This document shows positions 27,480 to 36,895 of a stretch of 64,000 nucleotides of DNA, piece after piece (position 1 is the first letter of the stretch; every line of letters begins with the position of its first letter). Under the pieces are notes generated by a model. That model was not told the origin of the DNA. It was given only the letters and a program-made list of their open reading frames with translations, and searched no databases. The DNA comes from Caulobacter segnis ATCC 21756. GTDB taxonomy: Bacteria; Pseudomonadota; Alphaproteobacteria; Caulobacterales; Caulobacteraceae. Position numbers and translations under genes: made by a program. The DNA lies in NCBI RefSeq assembly GCF_000092285.1, contig NC_014100.1, forward strand, positions 1,612,001 to 1,676,000, written 5' to 3'.

Positions 27480-28682
27480 GTGACCGCGGGGGCGGACAAG
27501 CGGGGGGACGGGAAGGGGCTTCCCACCCTCGTTCGCCTCTGCCTGTTCTACGCCTCGCTGTTTCTGGTCTCCGGCGTCAGCCTGCCTTACGCGGGCACGT
27601 TCCTGCGCGACCGCGGCATGAGCGGGGGCGCCATCGGCCTGATCCTGGCCGTGCCCCTGCTGCTCAAGCCCTTCACCGGGCCGGCGCTGGCGGTCTGGGC
27701 CGACGGTTTCAAGCTGCGGCGTACGCCCATGGTGCTGCTGCTGGTCGGGGCGGGGCTGGGCTATGCGGGCCTGCTGGCCGGCGCGAACCTCTTCTGGCTC
27801 ATCCTGGCCTGGTTCGTCGGTCAGACCCTGATGTCCACCGTCTCGCCCTTGATCGACGTGATCACGCTGAGGCGGGCTCGGATCGAGGGGTTCAACTACG
27901 GCCTGGCGCGCGGCACGGGGTCCAGCGCCTTCATCGCCGCCAACCTGGCCATGGGGGCGATCCTGACCTTTGCGGCCCCGACAATCATCGCCTCCTGGAT
28001 CGTCGCGACTTGCTTCGTCGGCGCGTTGGCGGCCGCTTGGCTGGTGCCGCCCGAGCGGGTCCACGCCGACGGGGTCAAGCCCGGCCGAGCCGAGCGCTGG
28101 AGGGGGCTCGGCGACCTGATGCGCAACCGGACCTTCGTGCTGGCGGTGGTCACGGCCGGACTGATCCAGGGCGCGCACGCGTTCTACTACGGCTTCTCGG
28201 CCATCCTCTGGCGTAAGCAGGGCATCCCAGAGCCGATGATTGGCGTCCTGTGGGGCGTCGGCGTCGCCGTCGAGGTCGGTTTCATGTTCTTCCTCGAGCC
28301 CCTGCGCCGACGCTGGGGTCCCGAGCGGTTCCTGATCCTCGGCGCTCTGGCGGCGGTGATCCGCTGGACCGCCTACGCCTTCGAGCCGCCGCTGTGGGCG
28401 CTGTTTCCGCTGCAGGGACTGCACGCCCTGACCTTCGCCGCGTCCTTCCTGGCGTCGCTTCGCCTGATCGAGAAGCTGGCGCCGCCGTCCGCGGCCTCGC
28501 CGGCCCAGGCGATCAACTCGGCGCTGTCGTCGGGCTTCACGCTGGGCATCGCGACGCTGGCGGCAGGGCCGCTGTTCGACGCGCTGGGACCGCTTGGCTA
28601 TCTGGCGACAGCCGGCATGGCTGGGCTAGGACTGATCGGCGCGATCGTCCTTGCCCGGCAGTCCCGCCATCAGATCGTATAG
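27480..28682 (+). CDS. MFS transporter, PPP/LacY-like (phenylpropionate permease type)
   Basis: This 400-residue carrier has about 12 helices. The GTG directly follows the metG stop. [35 protein letters not shown] is the N-terminal signature of the MFS_1-like/HcaT group, and [20 protein letters not shown] in the fourth-fifth helix region is also typical. The substrate is unknown. The stop lies inside the end of the convergent cysNC gene, with 13 bases of overlap. Confidence 0.8.
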   Translation: MTAGADKRGDGKGLPTLVRLCLFYASLFLVSGVSLPYAGTFLRDRGMSGGAIGLILAVPLLLKPFTGPALAVWADGFKLRRTPMVLLLVGAGLGYAGLLAGANLFWLILAWFVGQTLMSTVSPLIDVITLRRARIEGFNYGLARGTGSSAFIAANLAMGAILTFAAPTIIASWIVATCFVGALAAAWLVPPERVHADGVKPGRAERWRGLGDLMRNRTFVLAVVTAGLIQGAHAFYYGFSAILWRKQGIPEPMIGVLWGVGVAVEVGFMFFLEPLRRRWGPERFLILGALAAVIRWTAYAFEPPLWALFPLQGLHALTFAASFLASLRLIEKLAPPSAASPAQAINSALSSGFTLGIATLAAGPLFDALGPLGYLATAGMAGLGLIGAIVLARQSRHQIV

Positions 28683-30577
28683 TCGATCTCGCGACCCTCC
28701 AGCCACGCCACGATACGCTCCGCCGCCTCGATCGGGTCGATCGCCGTCGTATCGATCCGAAGCTCGGGGTTTTCAGGAGCCTCGTAGGGACTGTCGACGC
28801 CGGTGAAGTTCTTCAGCTGGCCCGAGCGGGCCTTCTTGTAGAGACCCTTGACGTCCCGCGCCTCGGCCACGGCCAGCGGCGTGTCGATGAAGACCTCGAT
28901 GAACTCGCCGGGCTGCAGGATGTCGCGCGCCAACTGGCGCTCGGCCCGGAACGGCGAGATGAAGGCGGTCAGCACGATCAGGCCGGCGTCGACCATCAGC
29001 TTGGCGACCTCGGCCACCCGGCGGATGTTCTCGACCCGATCCTCTTCCGTGAAGCCGAGGTCCTTGTTGAGGCCGTGGCGGACATTGTCGCCGTCCAGCA
29101 GGTAGGTGTGGCGGCCCAGGGCGTGCAGACGCTTTTCGACGAGGTTGGCGATGGTCGACTTGCCCGCGCCCGACAGGCCCGTCAGCCAGACGACCTGGCC
29201 GCGCTGGCTTTTCAACGCCGCCCGCGAGGCCTTGCTGACGTCGGTGTGCTGCCAGTGGATGTTGTCGGCTCGCCGCAGGGCGAAGTTGATCATCCCCGCG
29301 CCGACGGTGCGGTTCGACAAGCGGTCGATCAGGATGAAACCGCCCATCTGACGGTTGTCGGCATAGCGCTCGAACGGGATCGCCTGGTCGAGCGAGAGAT
29401 TGCAGACCCCAATCTCGTTCAGCTCCAGCCGCTTGGCGGCCGTGTGCTCCAGCGTGTTGACGTTCACCCGGTGCTTGATGTCGGTGACGCTGGCCCCGAC
29501 GGTCCGGGCGCCGATCTTCAGCAGATAGGTGCGGCCTGGGGGGAGGGGCTCGTCGTCCATCCAGACGAGGGTCGCCTCGAACTGGTTGGCGACCGGGGCG
29601 GGGGCGTCGGCGGCGGCGATCACATCGCCGCGCGAGACGTCGATCTCGTCCTCCAGCGTCAGGGTGACCGATTGGCCCGCCACGGCCTGGTCGAGGTCGC
29701 CCGGCAGGGTGACGATCCGCGCCACGCGGCTCTCGCGGCCGGAGGGCAGGGCGCGGATGCGGTCGCCCGGCTTGATGGTCCCCGAGGCGATCAGGCCCGA
29801 GAACCCTCGGAAGTCGAGGTTCGGGCGGTTCACCCACTGGACCGGCATGCGGAAAGGCCCCGCCTGCAGGTCGTCCTCCACCTCCACCCCTTCCAGCCAG
29901 TCCATCAGGATCGGGCCTTCAAACCAGGGCGTGGCCTCGCTGCGCGTGGCGATGTTGTCGCCGCCCAGGCCCGAGATCGGGATGGGGGTGAAGACGGTCA
30001 GGCCGATCTGCTCGGCGAAGGCGCGGTAGTCGGCGACGATGGCGTCGAACACATCCTGGTCCCAGCCGACCAGATCCATCTTGTTCACCGCCAACACCAC
30101 GTGGCGGATGCCAAGCAAGCTGACGAGATAGCTGTGGCGGCGGGTCTGGGTCAGCACGCCTTTGCGCGCGTCGATCAGGATCACGGCCGCGTCGGCGGTC
30201 GAGGCTCCAGTGACCATGTTGCGCGTATACTGCTCGTGGCCGGGGGTGTCGGCGACGATGAACTTGCGCTTCTCGGTCGAGAAGAAGCGGTAGGCGACGT
30301 CGATGGTGATGCCTTGCTCGCGCTCGGCGGCCAGGCCGTCGACCAGCAGGGCGAAGTCGATCGCGCCGCCTTGGGTGCCGACCTTCTTGCTGTCGGCTTC
30401 GAGGGCCGCCAGCTGGTCCTCGAAGATCATCTTGCTGTCGTACAGCAGGCGGCCGATCAAGGTGGACTTGCCGTCGTCGACGCTGCCGCAGGTGATGAAG
30501 CGCAGCAGCGACTTGTGCTGGTGCTGATGCAGATAGGCCTCGATGTCCTCGGCGATCAGGGCGGACTGGTGGGCCAT
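28670..30577 (-). CDS. cysNC: Bifunctional sulfate adenylyltransferase subunit 1 / adenylylsulfate kinase
   Basis: This fusion activates sulfate: the CysN GTPase part helps CysD make APS, and the CysC part phosphorylates it to PAPS. The 635-residue product has GTPase motifs GSVDDGKST (31-39), DTPGHEQY (about 113-120) and NKMD. Translation-factor-like beta domains follow to about residue 455. The APS kinase domain then has the P-loop LSGAGKST near residue 470 and [16 protein letters not shown] with [22 protein letters not shown]. It lies one base after cysD. Sulfite formation genes (cysH, cysIJ) are not in the window. Confidence 0.96.
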   Translation of the reverse strand: MAHQSALIAEDIEAYLHQHQHKSLLRFITCGSVDDGKSTLIGRLLYDSKMIFEDQLAALEADSKKVGTQGGAIDFALLVDGLAAEREQGITIDVAYRFFSTEKRKFIVADTPGHEQYTRNMVTGASTADAAVILIDARKGVLTQTRRHSYLVSLLGIRHVVLAVNKMDLVGWDQDVFDAIVADYRAFAEQIGLTVFTPIPISGLGGDNIATRSEATPWFEGPILMDWLEGVEVEDDLQAGPFRMPVQWVNRPNLDFRGFSGLIASGTIKPGDRIRALPSGRESRVARIVTLPGDLDQAVAGQSVTLTLEDEIDVSRGDVIAAADAPAPVANQFEATLVWMDDEPLPPGRTYLLKIGARTVGASVTDIKHRVNVNTLEHTAAKRLELNEIGVCNLSLDQAIPFERYADNRQMGGFILIDRLSNRTVGAGMINFALRRADNIHWQHTDVSKASRAALKSQRGQVVWLTGLSGAGKSTIANLVEKRLHALGRHTYLLDGDNVRHGLNKDLGFTEEDRVENIRRVAEVAKLMVDAGLIVLTAFISPFRAERQLARDILQPGEFIEVFIDTPLAVAEARDVKGLYKKARSGQLKNFTGVDSPYEAPENPELRIDTTAIDPIEAAERIVAWLEGREIDYTI

Positions 30578-30578
30578 C

Positions 30579-31502
30579 TCAGAAATACCCTTCCTGCTTC
30601 TTCTTCTCCATCGAGGCGGACTGGTCGTGGTCGATGACCCGGCCCTGGCGCTCGCTGGTGGTGGTCAGCAGCATTTCCTGGATGACCTGGGGCAGGGTGG
30701 CCGCGGTGCTCTCGACCGCGCCGGTCAGCGGGTAGCAGCCCAGGGTGCGGAAGCGGACGCTCTTCATCTGCGGAACTTCGCCGTCGCGCAGGCGGAAGCG
30801 CGCGTCGTCGACCATGATCAGTGCGCCGTCGCGCTCGACCACCGGCCGTTCGGCCGCGAAGTACAGCGGCACGATCGGAATGTTCTCCAAGTGGATGTAC
30901 TGCCAGACGTCCAGCTCGGTCCAATTGGAGATCGGGAAGACGCGGAGGCTTTCACCCGGATGTTTGCGGGTGTTGTAGAGATTCCAGAGCTCGGGGCGCT
31001 GGTTCTTGGGGTCCCACCGGTGTTCGGCCGAGCGGAACGAGAACACGCGCTCCTTGGCCCGGCTCTTTTCCTCATCGCGGCGGGCGCCGCCGAACGCCGC
31101 GTCGAAGCCGTATTTCGACAGGGCCTGCTTGAGACCCTCGGTCTTCCAGAGGTCGGTGTGCAGCGCGCTGCCATGGTCGAACGGATTGATCCCCCGCGCC
31201 TCGGCGTCCGGGTTCTTTTGGACGATCAGGTCGAAGCCGAGCTCCGAGGCGACCCGGTCGCGCAGGGCGTACATGTCCCGGAACTTCCAGGTCGTGTCGA
31301 CGTGCAGCAACGGGAAAGGCGGCTTGCTGGGATAGAAGGCCTTGGCGGCCAGATGCAGCATCACCGCGCTGTCCTTGCCGATCGAGTACAGCATGACCGG
31401 GCGCTCGCACTCGGCCGCCACCTCGCGCAGGATATGGATGCTCTCGGCCTCCAGGCGTTGGAGGTGCGTCAGGCGGGCCGGCGAGATCTGCATCGTCGTC
31501 AT
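30579..31502 (-). CDS. cysD: Sulfate adenylyltransferase subunit 2
   Basis: CysD is the catalytic subunit of ATP sulfurylase and forms APS from ATP and sulfate with CysN. The 307-residue product carries [20 protein letters not shown], the PP-loop-like [46 protein letters not shown] and a C-terminal [27 protein letters not shown] tail. The ATG at 31502 is chosen. An upstream TTG at 31562 would add 20 residues not typical of the family, and another ATG at 31493 is also possible. It forms an operon with cysNC, one base apart. Confidence 0.95.
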   Translation of the reverse strand: MTTMQISPARLTHLQRLEAESIHILREVAAECERPVMLYSIGKDSAVMLHLAAKAFYPSKPPFPLLHVDTTWKFRDMYALRDRVASELGFDLIVQKNPDAEARGINPFDHGSALHTDLWKTEGLKQALSKYGFDAAFGGARRDEEKSRAKERVFSFRSAEHRWDPKNQRPELWNLYNTRKHPGESLRVFPISNWTELDVWQYIHLENIPIVPLYFAAERPVVERDGALIMVDDARFRLRDGEVPQMKSVRFRTLGCYPLTGAVESTAATLPQVIQEMLLTTTSERQGRVIDHDQSASMEKKKQEGYF

Positions 31503-31778
31503 CGGTTCCGGCGGAAGCGCGGCGGGTGCGAATTCGGTAAGGGCCAAGGCGAAGTTCCGCAAAGGGAAAATGTCCGGCGCCCTCCTAGTCGAGAAAGACG
31601 CCGAATTTACGCTGCGACCTATGCTTCGGCGACGCGGCGGGCAACCGCCGGAAATCTGAGGGCGCTGTCAGTTGGCTTGGCGCCACACGCCGACAGCTTC
31701 GGCTTTCATGACCAAAGTTTCACTCGCGCCGCGCGCGTGTTTCTCGCATAACGGCGCTATCGGTTCGTGGGGCGGGCT

Positions 31779-31988
31779 ATGGCCTTCTTGGCGGAAATCC
31801 TGGCGGTGGCGGTCGTTTGGCTGTCTTCTTTCGCGCTATGCCAGTTTGGCGTGGCGACGGAGACGCGCGCCCACAAGGCCAATCATGCGCATGCCGTAAA
31901 GACCGTCGCGCGTTCGCCGCGTGCGGACGCCGCCAAGCCGCAACCCGTCTCGGCCGCTACGCCGGCTGTCGCTCCCAAGGCCGCCTAG
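31779..31988 (+). CDS. Possible small membrane-anchored protein (69 residues)
   Basis: This short frame lies in the gap between cysD and tipN. A hydrophobic N-terminal helix (LAEILAVAVVWLSSFALCQF) is followed by a basic Ala/Lys/Pro-rich tail (AVKTVARSPRADAAKPQPVS). The purine-rich GGGGCGGG just upstream of the ATG could act as a ribosome binding site. The membrane segment and the clean Ala/Pro tail suggest a real small protein, but the frame is short in GC-rich DNA and no family is recognised. Confidence 0.4.
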   Translation: MAFLAEILAVAVVWLSSFALCQFGVATETRAHKANHAHAVKTVARSPRADAAKPQPVSAATPAVAPKAA

Positions 31989-32143
31989 GGCCGCGATCAG
32001 GCGTCGCACCTGTGCGAACGCAACCAAAGCCGCTTTTCGTCAAGGCTTTTCACCGTTAGGTTCATCCGACACGCGAAGGAGGGGCCGGCGCGCGAAGGCT
32101 GTCTCAGCGCCCCCCGCCCGACGCCCTGGGACTCCGGCTGTGT

Positions 32144-34792
32144 ATGAAGCCTAAGAAGCGACAACCGTTCGATTTCTCCGCGACGCCGACGGCTCCTTCC
32201 GTGGAGGAAGGCAGTGTCGCGCCTGAGCTTCCCGAATCGACGTCGTTCTCGGATCCGGCGATCGAGCCGCCTTCGGCCGAGCCTTTGACGTTGAATGACG
32301 ATCTGGACGTGCCGCCGCCGACCACGGTGCGCTCGCGGCGCCGGCGGGAACCCGAGCCCGAACCGCCGAAGAGCTTCGCCGAGCCGGAGCTGAAGACTGA
32401 AATATCGCTGTCCCAGCCGCTCGCGCCGATCGTCGAAGCCGAACGCGCCGCGCCCGCCAAGGCGGACAAGCGTGACGCCTCGCTGGATCTGCGCTCGCCC
32501 GCCGCGCCGGCGCCGGTGACCTTGGAATCCGATGATTCTCCGCGTCGCATGTCCGGGGCGCTATTCTGGACGCTGGCCTCGGCGATCGCCGCGCTTTGGG
32601 CGCTGGCCCCGATCGCGTTCGCCTTCGGCTATGCCCGTGGCGTTCCGGCCTTCCAGGTCGAGGGCTTCGCCTTCACCGTGTTCGCCAGCCTGGCCATCGG
32701 CCCCGCGCTGTTGACCTTGCTGGGCGCCTATATGCTGCGGCAGGCGACCGGGATCTCAGACGAACTGCGCCGGACACGGGCGATGACCGACCGCATCATG
32801 ACGCCCGCCGCCCTGGCCGCCGTCGGCGCGTCCACCGCCGTGGACGCCATGCGCCAGGGAGTTGATGAGGCCGCCGCGGCGGCGGATCGCGCCCGTGAGC
32901 ACATCATCTCGCTGCGCGAGGCGCTCGCCGAAGAGACCGCGCGTCTGGCTGAGGCCGCCGCCGAGTCGGCGCGCATGGCCAATCAGCTGGCCCAGGGTCT
33001 GGGCCACGAACGCACCGCCATGGAGACCCTGTCGCAGTCGCTGGACGCCCGTTCCACGGCGGTGGTCGATGCGATCGGCAGCCAGGCGCGGATGGTGGCG
33101 GAAGCTTCCGACCTCGCGGAAACCCAGCTGCGCGAGGCCGAGGCCGCTCTGGCTGCTCGCGCCGCCGACCTCGCCGCCGCTGCGGCGGAAGCCTCCGACG
33201 CCGCGCGTGTTGGGGCTGAAGACCTCTCACGTCAGGTCGCGCGTCTCGAGTCGGCCGGTCTCGGCGTCAGCGATCAGGTCGCGGCGGTCGAGAAGACACT
33301 CGCGGCGCAGCGCGCGGCGTTGCTCGAGGTCAGCCAGGCTCTGCGTTCCGAGCAGGAGGATTTCGCCGCCGAGGCCGAGACCCGCACCGCCCAGCTCACC
33401 GAGTTCGTCGCCTACACCCGGGTGGGCGCCACGGAGCTGTCCGATCAGGCGGCCATGGGCGCTGAAATCCTGCGCGGCTTGATCAGCACGGCCGCCGACC
33501 AGTTCCGCGAGATGGCCGACGCCGCCAAGGCGCGGCAGGATGTTCTGGCTGAAGACACCAAGAAGACCCTCGAGACGATCGGCGACGTCGCCGAGAACCA
33601 GCGGACGCTGCTCGAGGAAGAACTCAGGGCGGCGATGGAAGCGATGGCTGACGCCGCGCTCAAGGCCGCCCAGGGCGTCGAGGCCCGCGTCGAGGCTGCT
33701 CGCAGCCGCGTCGATCAGTTGAACGAAATCGCGTTCGCCGCCGGCCAGAAGGCTGACGCGGTGTTCGAGTCCCGCATGGAGGAGGCGCGCGACATCATCG
33801 AGCACTCCGCCCAGATGGTCGAACAGGCCGGCGCCCGCACCTCGCAGAAGCTTGCCGACTCGGTGCAGGCCGCGCGCGGGACGCTGGACGAATTGGAGGC
33901 GATGCTGTCGGAGATCGGCAAGCGCACCGCCGAACTGCCTTCCGAAGCCTTGCTGAAGGCGGCGGAGGTCCGCATGTCGATCGAGCAGGGCGTCGAGCAG
34001 CTGATGAACGCCGTGCGGCGCACGGCCGACGAGACCGCGGCGATCGACCAGGCGTTCCAGGAGCGCGTGCGTCGCAACTACGAAATGCTCAGCGAAGCGG
34101 CCGGCGCCGTCACCGCGGCGGGCGTGTCCACCGTCGCCGCCCGAGCAGCGTCGTCATCGGCCTCCAAGGCGCGCGCCGCCGCTCCTCCGCCGCCACCCGC
34201 GAAGGCGTCGCCGCCTCAGCCGCTGCCGATGGCGGAGTTCGACGACGAGGGCGATGCGCCCGGCGACCGTCGCCGGCTGCGCCTGACGCCAACCGCGACC
34301 GACGAAGAGTTCCGCTCGGTGTTCGAGCAGGCCAACAGCCGCAAGTCCGCGCCGCCAGCCGGTGAAGGCGAAGGGCAGGGCGGCTGGAGCTGGCGGAACC
34401 TGCTCTCCGGGATCGAGAACAGCTCGCCGGGCGACGCCGCCCTGGGCGAGAAGCTCGCCGCCGAAATCACGGCCATGGGCATTGACCCGCACGCGCTCTT
34501 ACCGCGCCCACGCATCGACGAGATCGCCGCCGCTCTACAGACCGGCGACGCCGCCGGCGCTCGCGAGGTGGTCAAGCGCCTGGCGCCCGCCGCCATTCGC
34601 CGTCTGGTCCGTCGCCTGTTTTCGGACACCGCGCTCAAGGGCAACGCCGAGCGTTTCCTCAAGCGTTACGCCGGGATGGTCGACGAGGCCGCGGGGCAGG
34701 ACCGCGAGGGCTTCCTGATGGCGGCGCTGCTGTCGTCGGACGCTGGCAGGGCCTATCTGCTGCTCGACGCCGCCAGCGGCGACCTGGGCTAG
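32144..34792 (+). CDS. tipN: Cell-pole (birth scar) landmark protein TipN
   Basis: TipN marks the new pole in Caulobacter, orienting polarity, flagellum placement and chromosome segregation. The product has 882 residues, the length I recall for TipN. The first 135 are Pro/Glu-rich and cytoplasmic-like. Two membrane helices follow at about 139-163 and 174-196 (FWTLASAIAALWALAPIAFA, then FTVFASLAIGPALLTLLGA). A very long Ala/Glu-rich coiled coil spans about 205-705, then a Pro/Ala linker and a C-terminal domain (about 755-882). No strong ribosome binding site precedes the ATG. The neighbouring sugar transferase and uronate genes match the setting I recall. Identification rests on architecture and memory. 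Confidence 0.82.
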   Translation: MKPKKRQPFDFSATPTAPSVEEGSVAPELPESTSFSDPAIEPPSAEPLTLNDDLDVPPPTTVRSRRRREPEPEPPKSFAEPELKTEISLSQPLAPIVEAERAAPAKADKRDASLDLRSPAAPAPVTLESDDSPRRMSGALFWTLASAIAALWALAPIAFAFGYARGVPAFQVEGFAFTVFASLAIGPALLTLLGAYMLRQATGISDELRRTRAMTDRIMTPAALAAVGASTAVDAMRQGVDEAAAAADRAREHIISLREALAEETARLAEAAAESARMANQLAQGLGHERTAMETLSQSLDARSTAVVDAIGSQARMVAEASDLAETQLREAEAALAARAADLAAAAAEASDAARVGAEDLSRQVARLESAGLGVSDQVAAVEKTLAAQRAALLEVSQALRSEQEDFAAEAETRTAQLTEFVAYTRVGATELSDQAAMGAEILRGLISTAADQFREMADAAKARQDVLAEDTKKTLETIGDVAENQRTLLEEELRAAMEAMADAALKAAQGVEARVEAARSRVDQLNEIAFAAGQKADAVFESRMEEARDIIEHSAQMVEQAGARTSQKLADSVQAARGTLDELEAMLSEIGKRTAELPSEALLKAAEVRMSIEQGVEQLMNAVRRTADETAAIDQAFQERVRRNYEMLSEAAGAVTAAGVSTVAARAASSSASKARAAAPPPPPAKASPPQPLPMAEFDDEGDAPGDRRRLRLTPTATDEEFRSVFEQANSRKSAPPAGEGEGQGGWSWRNLLSGIENSSPGDAALGEKLAAEITAMGIDPHALLPRPRIDEIAAALQTGDAAGAREVVKRLAPAAIRRLVRRLFSDTALKGNAERFLKRYAGMVDEAAGQDREGFLMAALLSSDAGRAYLLLDAASGDLG

Positions 34793-34807
34793 TTTCGGAA
34801 GCTCGAT

Positions 34808-35368
34808 TTGAAGCGCGCCTTTGACCTGCTCGCGGCGGCGGTCGGCCTGATCGTGCTGGCCGCGCCGATGCTTGTTCTGTGGCTGCTGGTGCGGATCACC
34901 TCGCCCGGGCCGGGGCTCTATTGGTCGCAGCGGGTGGGGAAGGGCTCGATTCTCTTTCCGATGCCCAAGTTCCGCACCATGCGGATCGATACGCCGGAGG
35001 TGGCCACGCACCTGCTGGACGATCCCGACCGCTGGCTGACGCCGATCGGGCCCACTATGCGCAAGCTGAGTCTGGATGAGCTGCCCCAGCTCTGGAGCGT
35101 TTTGGTCGGGCATATGAGCCTGGTCGGGCCGCGCCCAGCGCTGTTCAATCAGGACGACCTGATCGCCGCGCGCAAGGCGGCCGGCGTCGATGTCCTGCGT
35201 CCTGGCGTGACGGGCTGGGCGCAGATCAACGGCCGCGACGAGTTGGCCATTCCGGACAAGGTCGCCCTGGACGCGGAATATCTGCGCCGTCGCTCGTTGC
35301 TGTTCGACCTGAAGATCCTGGTCAGCACCGTCGTTCCGGTGCTGACCGCCAAGGGCGTGACCCGCTAG
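34808..35368 (+). CDS. Bacterial sugar transferase (undecaprenyl-phosphate glycosyl-1-phosphate transferase type)
   Basis: This membrane-bound phosphoglycosyl transferase places the first sugar phosphate on undecaprenyl phosphate in capsule, O-antigen or exopolysaccharide synthesis. The 186-residue form has only the catalytic domain with one N-terminal helix (LLAAAVGLIVLAAPMLVLWL). Motifs are SPGPGLYWSQRVGKG, KFRTMRID, LSLDELPQLWSVLVGHMSLVGPRPAL and RPGVTGWAQINGRD. The TTG start has GGAAG upstream. It follows tipN by 15 bases and overlaps the convergent reductase gene by four bases. Confidence 0.88.
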   Translation: MKRAFDLLAAAVGLIVLAAPMLVLWLLVRITSPGPGLYWSQRVGKGSILFPMPKFRTMRIDTPEVATHLLDDPDRWLTPIGPTMRKLSLDELPQLWSVLVGHMSLVGPRPALFNQDDLIAARKAAGVDVLRPGVTGWAQINGRDELAIPDKVALDAEYLRRRSLLFDLKILVSTVVPVLTAKGVTR

Positions 35369-36813
35369 GCGAGGTCGGCGTAGGCCTTCTCGAGCGCGGC
35401 GACGAAAGTCGGATTACCCGCCAGGGCCGCCGGGAAGACGGTGTCCAGCGCCAGGAAGGCCGCGACGTCGGTCTTGGCCTCGCCGGTCGCCGAGACGCCC
35501 AGAGCCGACAGCTTCTCGGCCAGGGGATCAGTGATCGCTTCGCCGGCCTTGGCGCGCAAAGCGATGAACCGCATCCAGGCCGCCAGCGGGATCGCGAGGC
35601 GGTCGATCGAGCGGCCGGCTTCCAGCGTCTCCGTCAGCGTGCCGAGGATGCGGAAAGGCAGCTTCTGCGAGCCGTCCCAGGCGATCTGCGACAGGTAGTG
35701 GCGGATCTCGGGATTGCGGAAGCGGGCCAGGATGGCCTCGGCGTATTGCGCCAGGTCGAGGCCGCGCGGCGCGGTCAGGGTCGGGATGATGTCTTGCGTC
35801 ATCAGTTCGCGGGCCAGCGACTCCAGGGCCGGATCGCTGACCGCCTCGAACACCGTCTCGTGGCCGCGCAGGATGCCGGCATAGGCGAGCGTGGAATGCA
35901 CGCCATTCAGAAGGCGCAGCTTGGCGCGTTCGAAGCCGCGCACGTCGTCGGTCAGGATGACGCCGACGCTCGCGAGGTCCGGCGCGTCCGAAGGCAGCAC
36001 GTCTTCGACGACCCACTGAGTGAAGGCTTCGCGCTGGATCGGCCATGCGTCTTCCAGGCCGGTGGCGGCCAGGACGCGGGCCCGCAGGGCGTCGTCCGTC
36101 GCCGGCGTGATGCTGTCGACCATGGTGCGCGGGAAGCTGCCTTCGCGCTCGATCCAGGCGGCGAGATCGGCGTCCAGCTTGGCGGCGAAGGCGACGACGG
36201 CCGCCTTCAGGCGCCAGCCGTTGTCGGCGAGGTTGTCGCAAGCGACCACGGCGTAGGGCGCCAAGCCCGCCGCGTGCCGACGGCGCAGACCCTCGACGAT
36301 GTAGCCAACGGCGCTCTGGGGCTCACGCGGATGAGCCAGGTCGTGGACGATGTCGGGGTGGTTCTCGTCGAGACCGCCCTCGGCCGACAGGGTGTAGCCC
36401 TTTTCGGTCACGGTGAGGGTGACCATGCGCGTTGTCGGCGCGGCGAGGCGAGCGAAGACCGACGGCGGATCTTCCGGGGCGACCAGGACCTCCTGGATAG
36501 AGCCCACGACGCGGAAGGTCGTGTCGGCGTCTAGCTGCGCCAAGGTGTAGAGGCCGTCCTGCGGCTCCAACGCGTCGCGGACGCCGGGGCTTTTCAGCGA
36601 GACCGCGCAAATGCCCCAGCGCGGATCGGACGCCAGCAGCTGGTCGAAATAGAAGGCCTGGTGGGCGCGGTGGAAGGCGCCGGGACCGAAGTGGACGACG
36701 CCAATCTGGACCTTGTCGCGATCATAGGCGGGCAGGGCGACGCCCGGGATCGCGCCGGGATAGCTGGTCGCGCTCAGACGCAGGGCGGGGGTGGTGTCGG
36801 AGGAAGCCGTCAA
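35365..36813 (-). CDS. uxuB: Mannitol dehydrogenase-family uronate reductase (UxuB-type)
   Basis: UxuB reduces fructuronate to mannonate with NADH; relatives act on tagaturonate or mannitol. The sequence is UxuB-like: VHFGPGAFHRAHQAFYFDQLL, RMVTLTVTEKGY, VACDNLADNGWRLK, FPRTMVDSITPATDD and the catalytic-region KLRLLNGVHSTLAYAG, then WDGSQKLPFRIL. The start is uncertain. The TTG at 36813 gives LTASSDTTPALRLSATSYPG, close to the family N-terminus and 482 residues, but has no ribosome binding site; another TTG at 36894 would begin just after the dehydratase stop. It is probably cotranscribed with the dehydratase. Confidence 0.87.
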   Translation of the reverse strand: MTASSDTTPALRLSATSYPGAIPGVALPAYDRDKVQIGVVHFGPGAFHRAHQAFYFDQLLASDPRWGICAVSLKSPGVRDALEPQDGLYTLAQLDADTTFRVVGSIQEVLVAPEDPPSVFARLAAPTTRMVTLTVTEKGYTLSAEGGLDENHPDIVHDLAHPREPQSAVGYIVEGLRRRHAAGLAPYAVVACDNLADNGWRLKAAVVAFAAKLDADLAAWIEREGSFPRTMVDSITPATDDALRARVLAATGLEDAWPIQREAFTQWVVEDVLPSDAPDLASVGVILTDDVRGFERAKLRLLNGVHSTLAYAGILRGHETVFEAVSDPALESLARELMTQDIIPTLTAPRGLDLAQYAEAILARFRNPEIRHYLSQIAWDGSQKLPFRILGTLTETLEAGRSIDRLAIPLAAWMRFIALRAKAGEAITDPLAEKLSALGVSATGEAKTDVAAFLALDTVFPAALAGNPTFVAALEKAYADLA

Positions 36814-36895
36814 GGGAGAGCGCCTAACTACGGATGAGAGTTTCAGGTCGTCTAAATGCTGGAGTCTGACGAGGCTGGCAATTGGCCTGACCAAT

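Noticed and set aside
25716..28424. A 902-codon minus-strand frame opposite metG and the MFS gene
   Set aside because: Low-complexity Gln/Arg/Gly/His shadow sequence opposite two clear genes.
28250..30637. A 795-codon plus-strand frame opposite cysNC
   Set aside because: Shadow of cysNC; no recognisable domain and no start signal.
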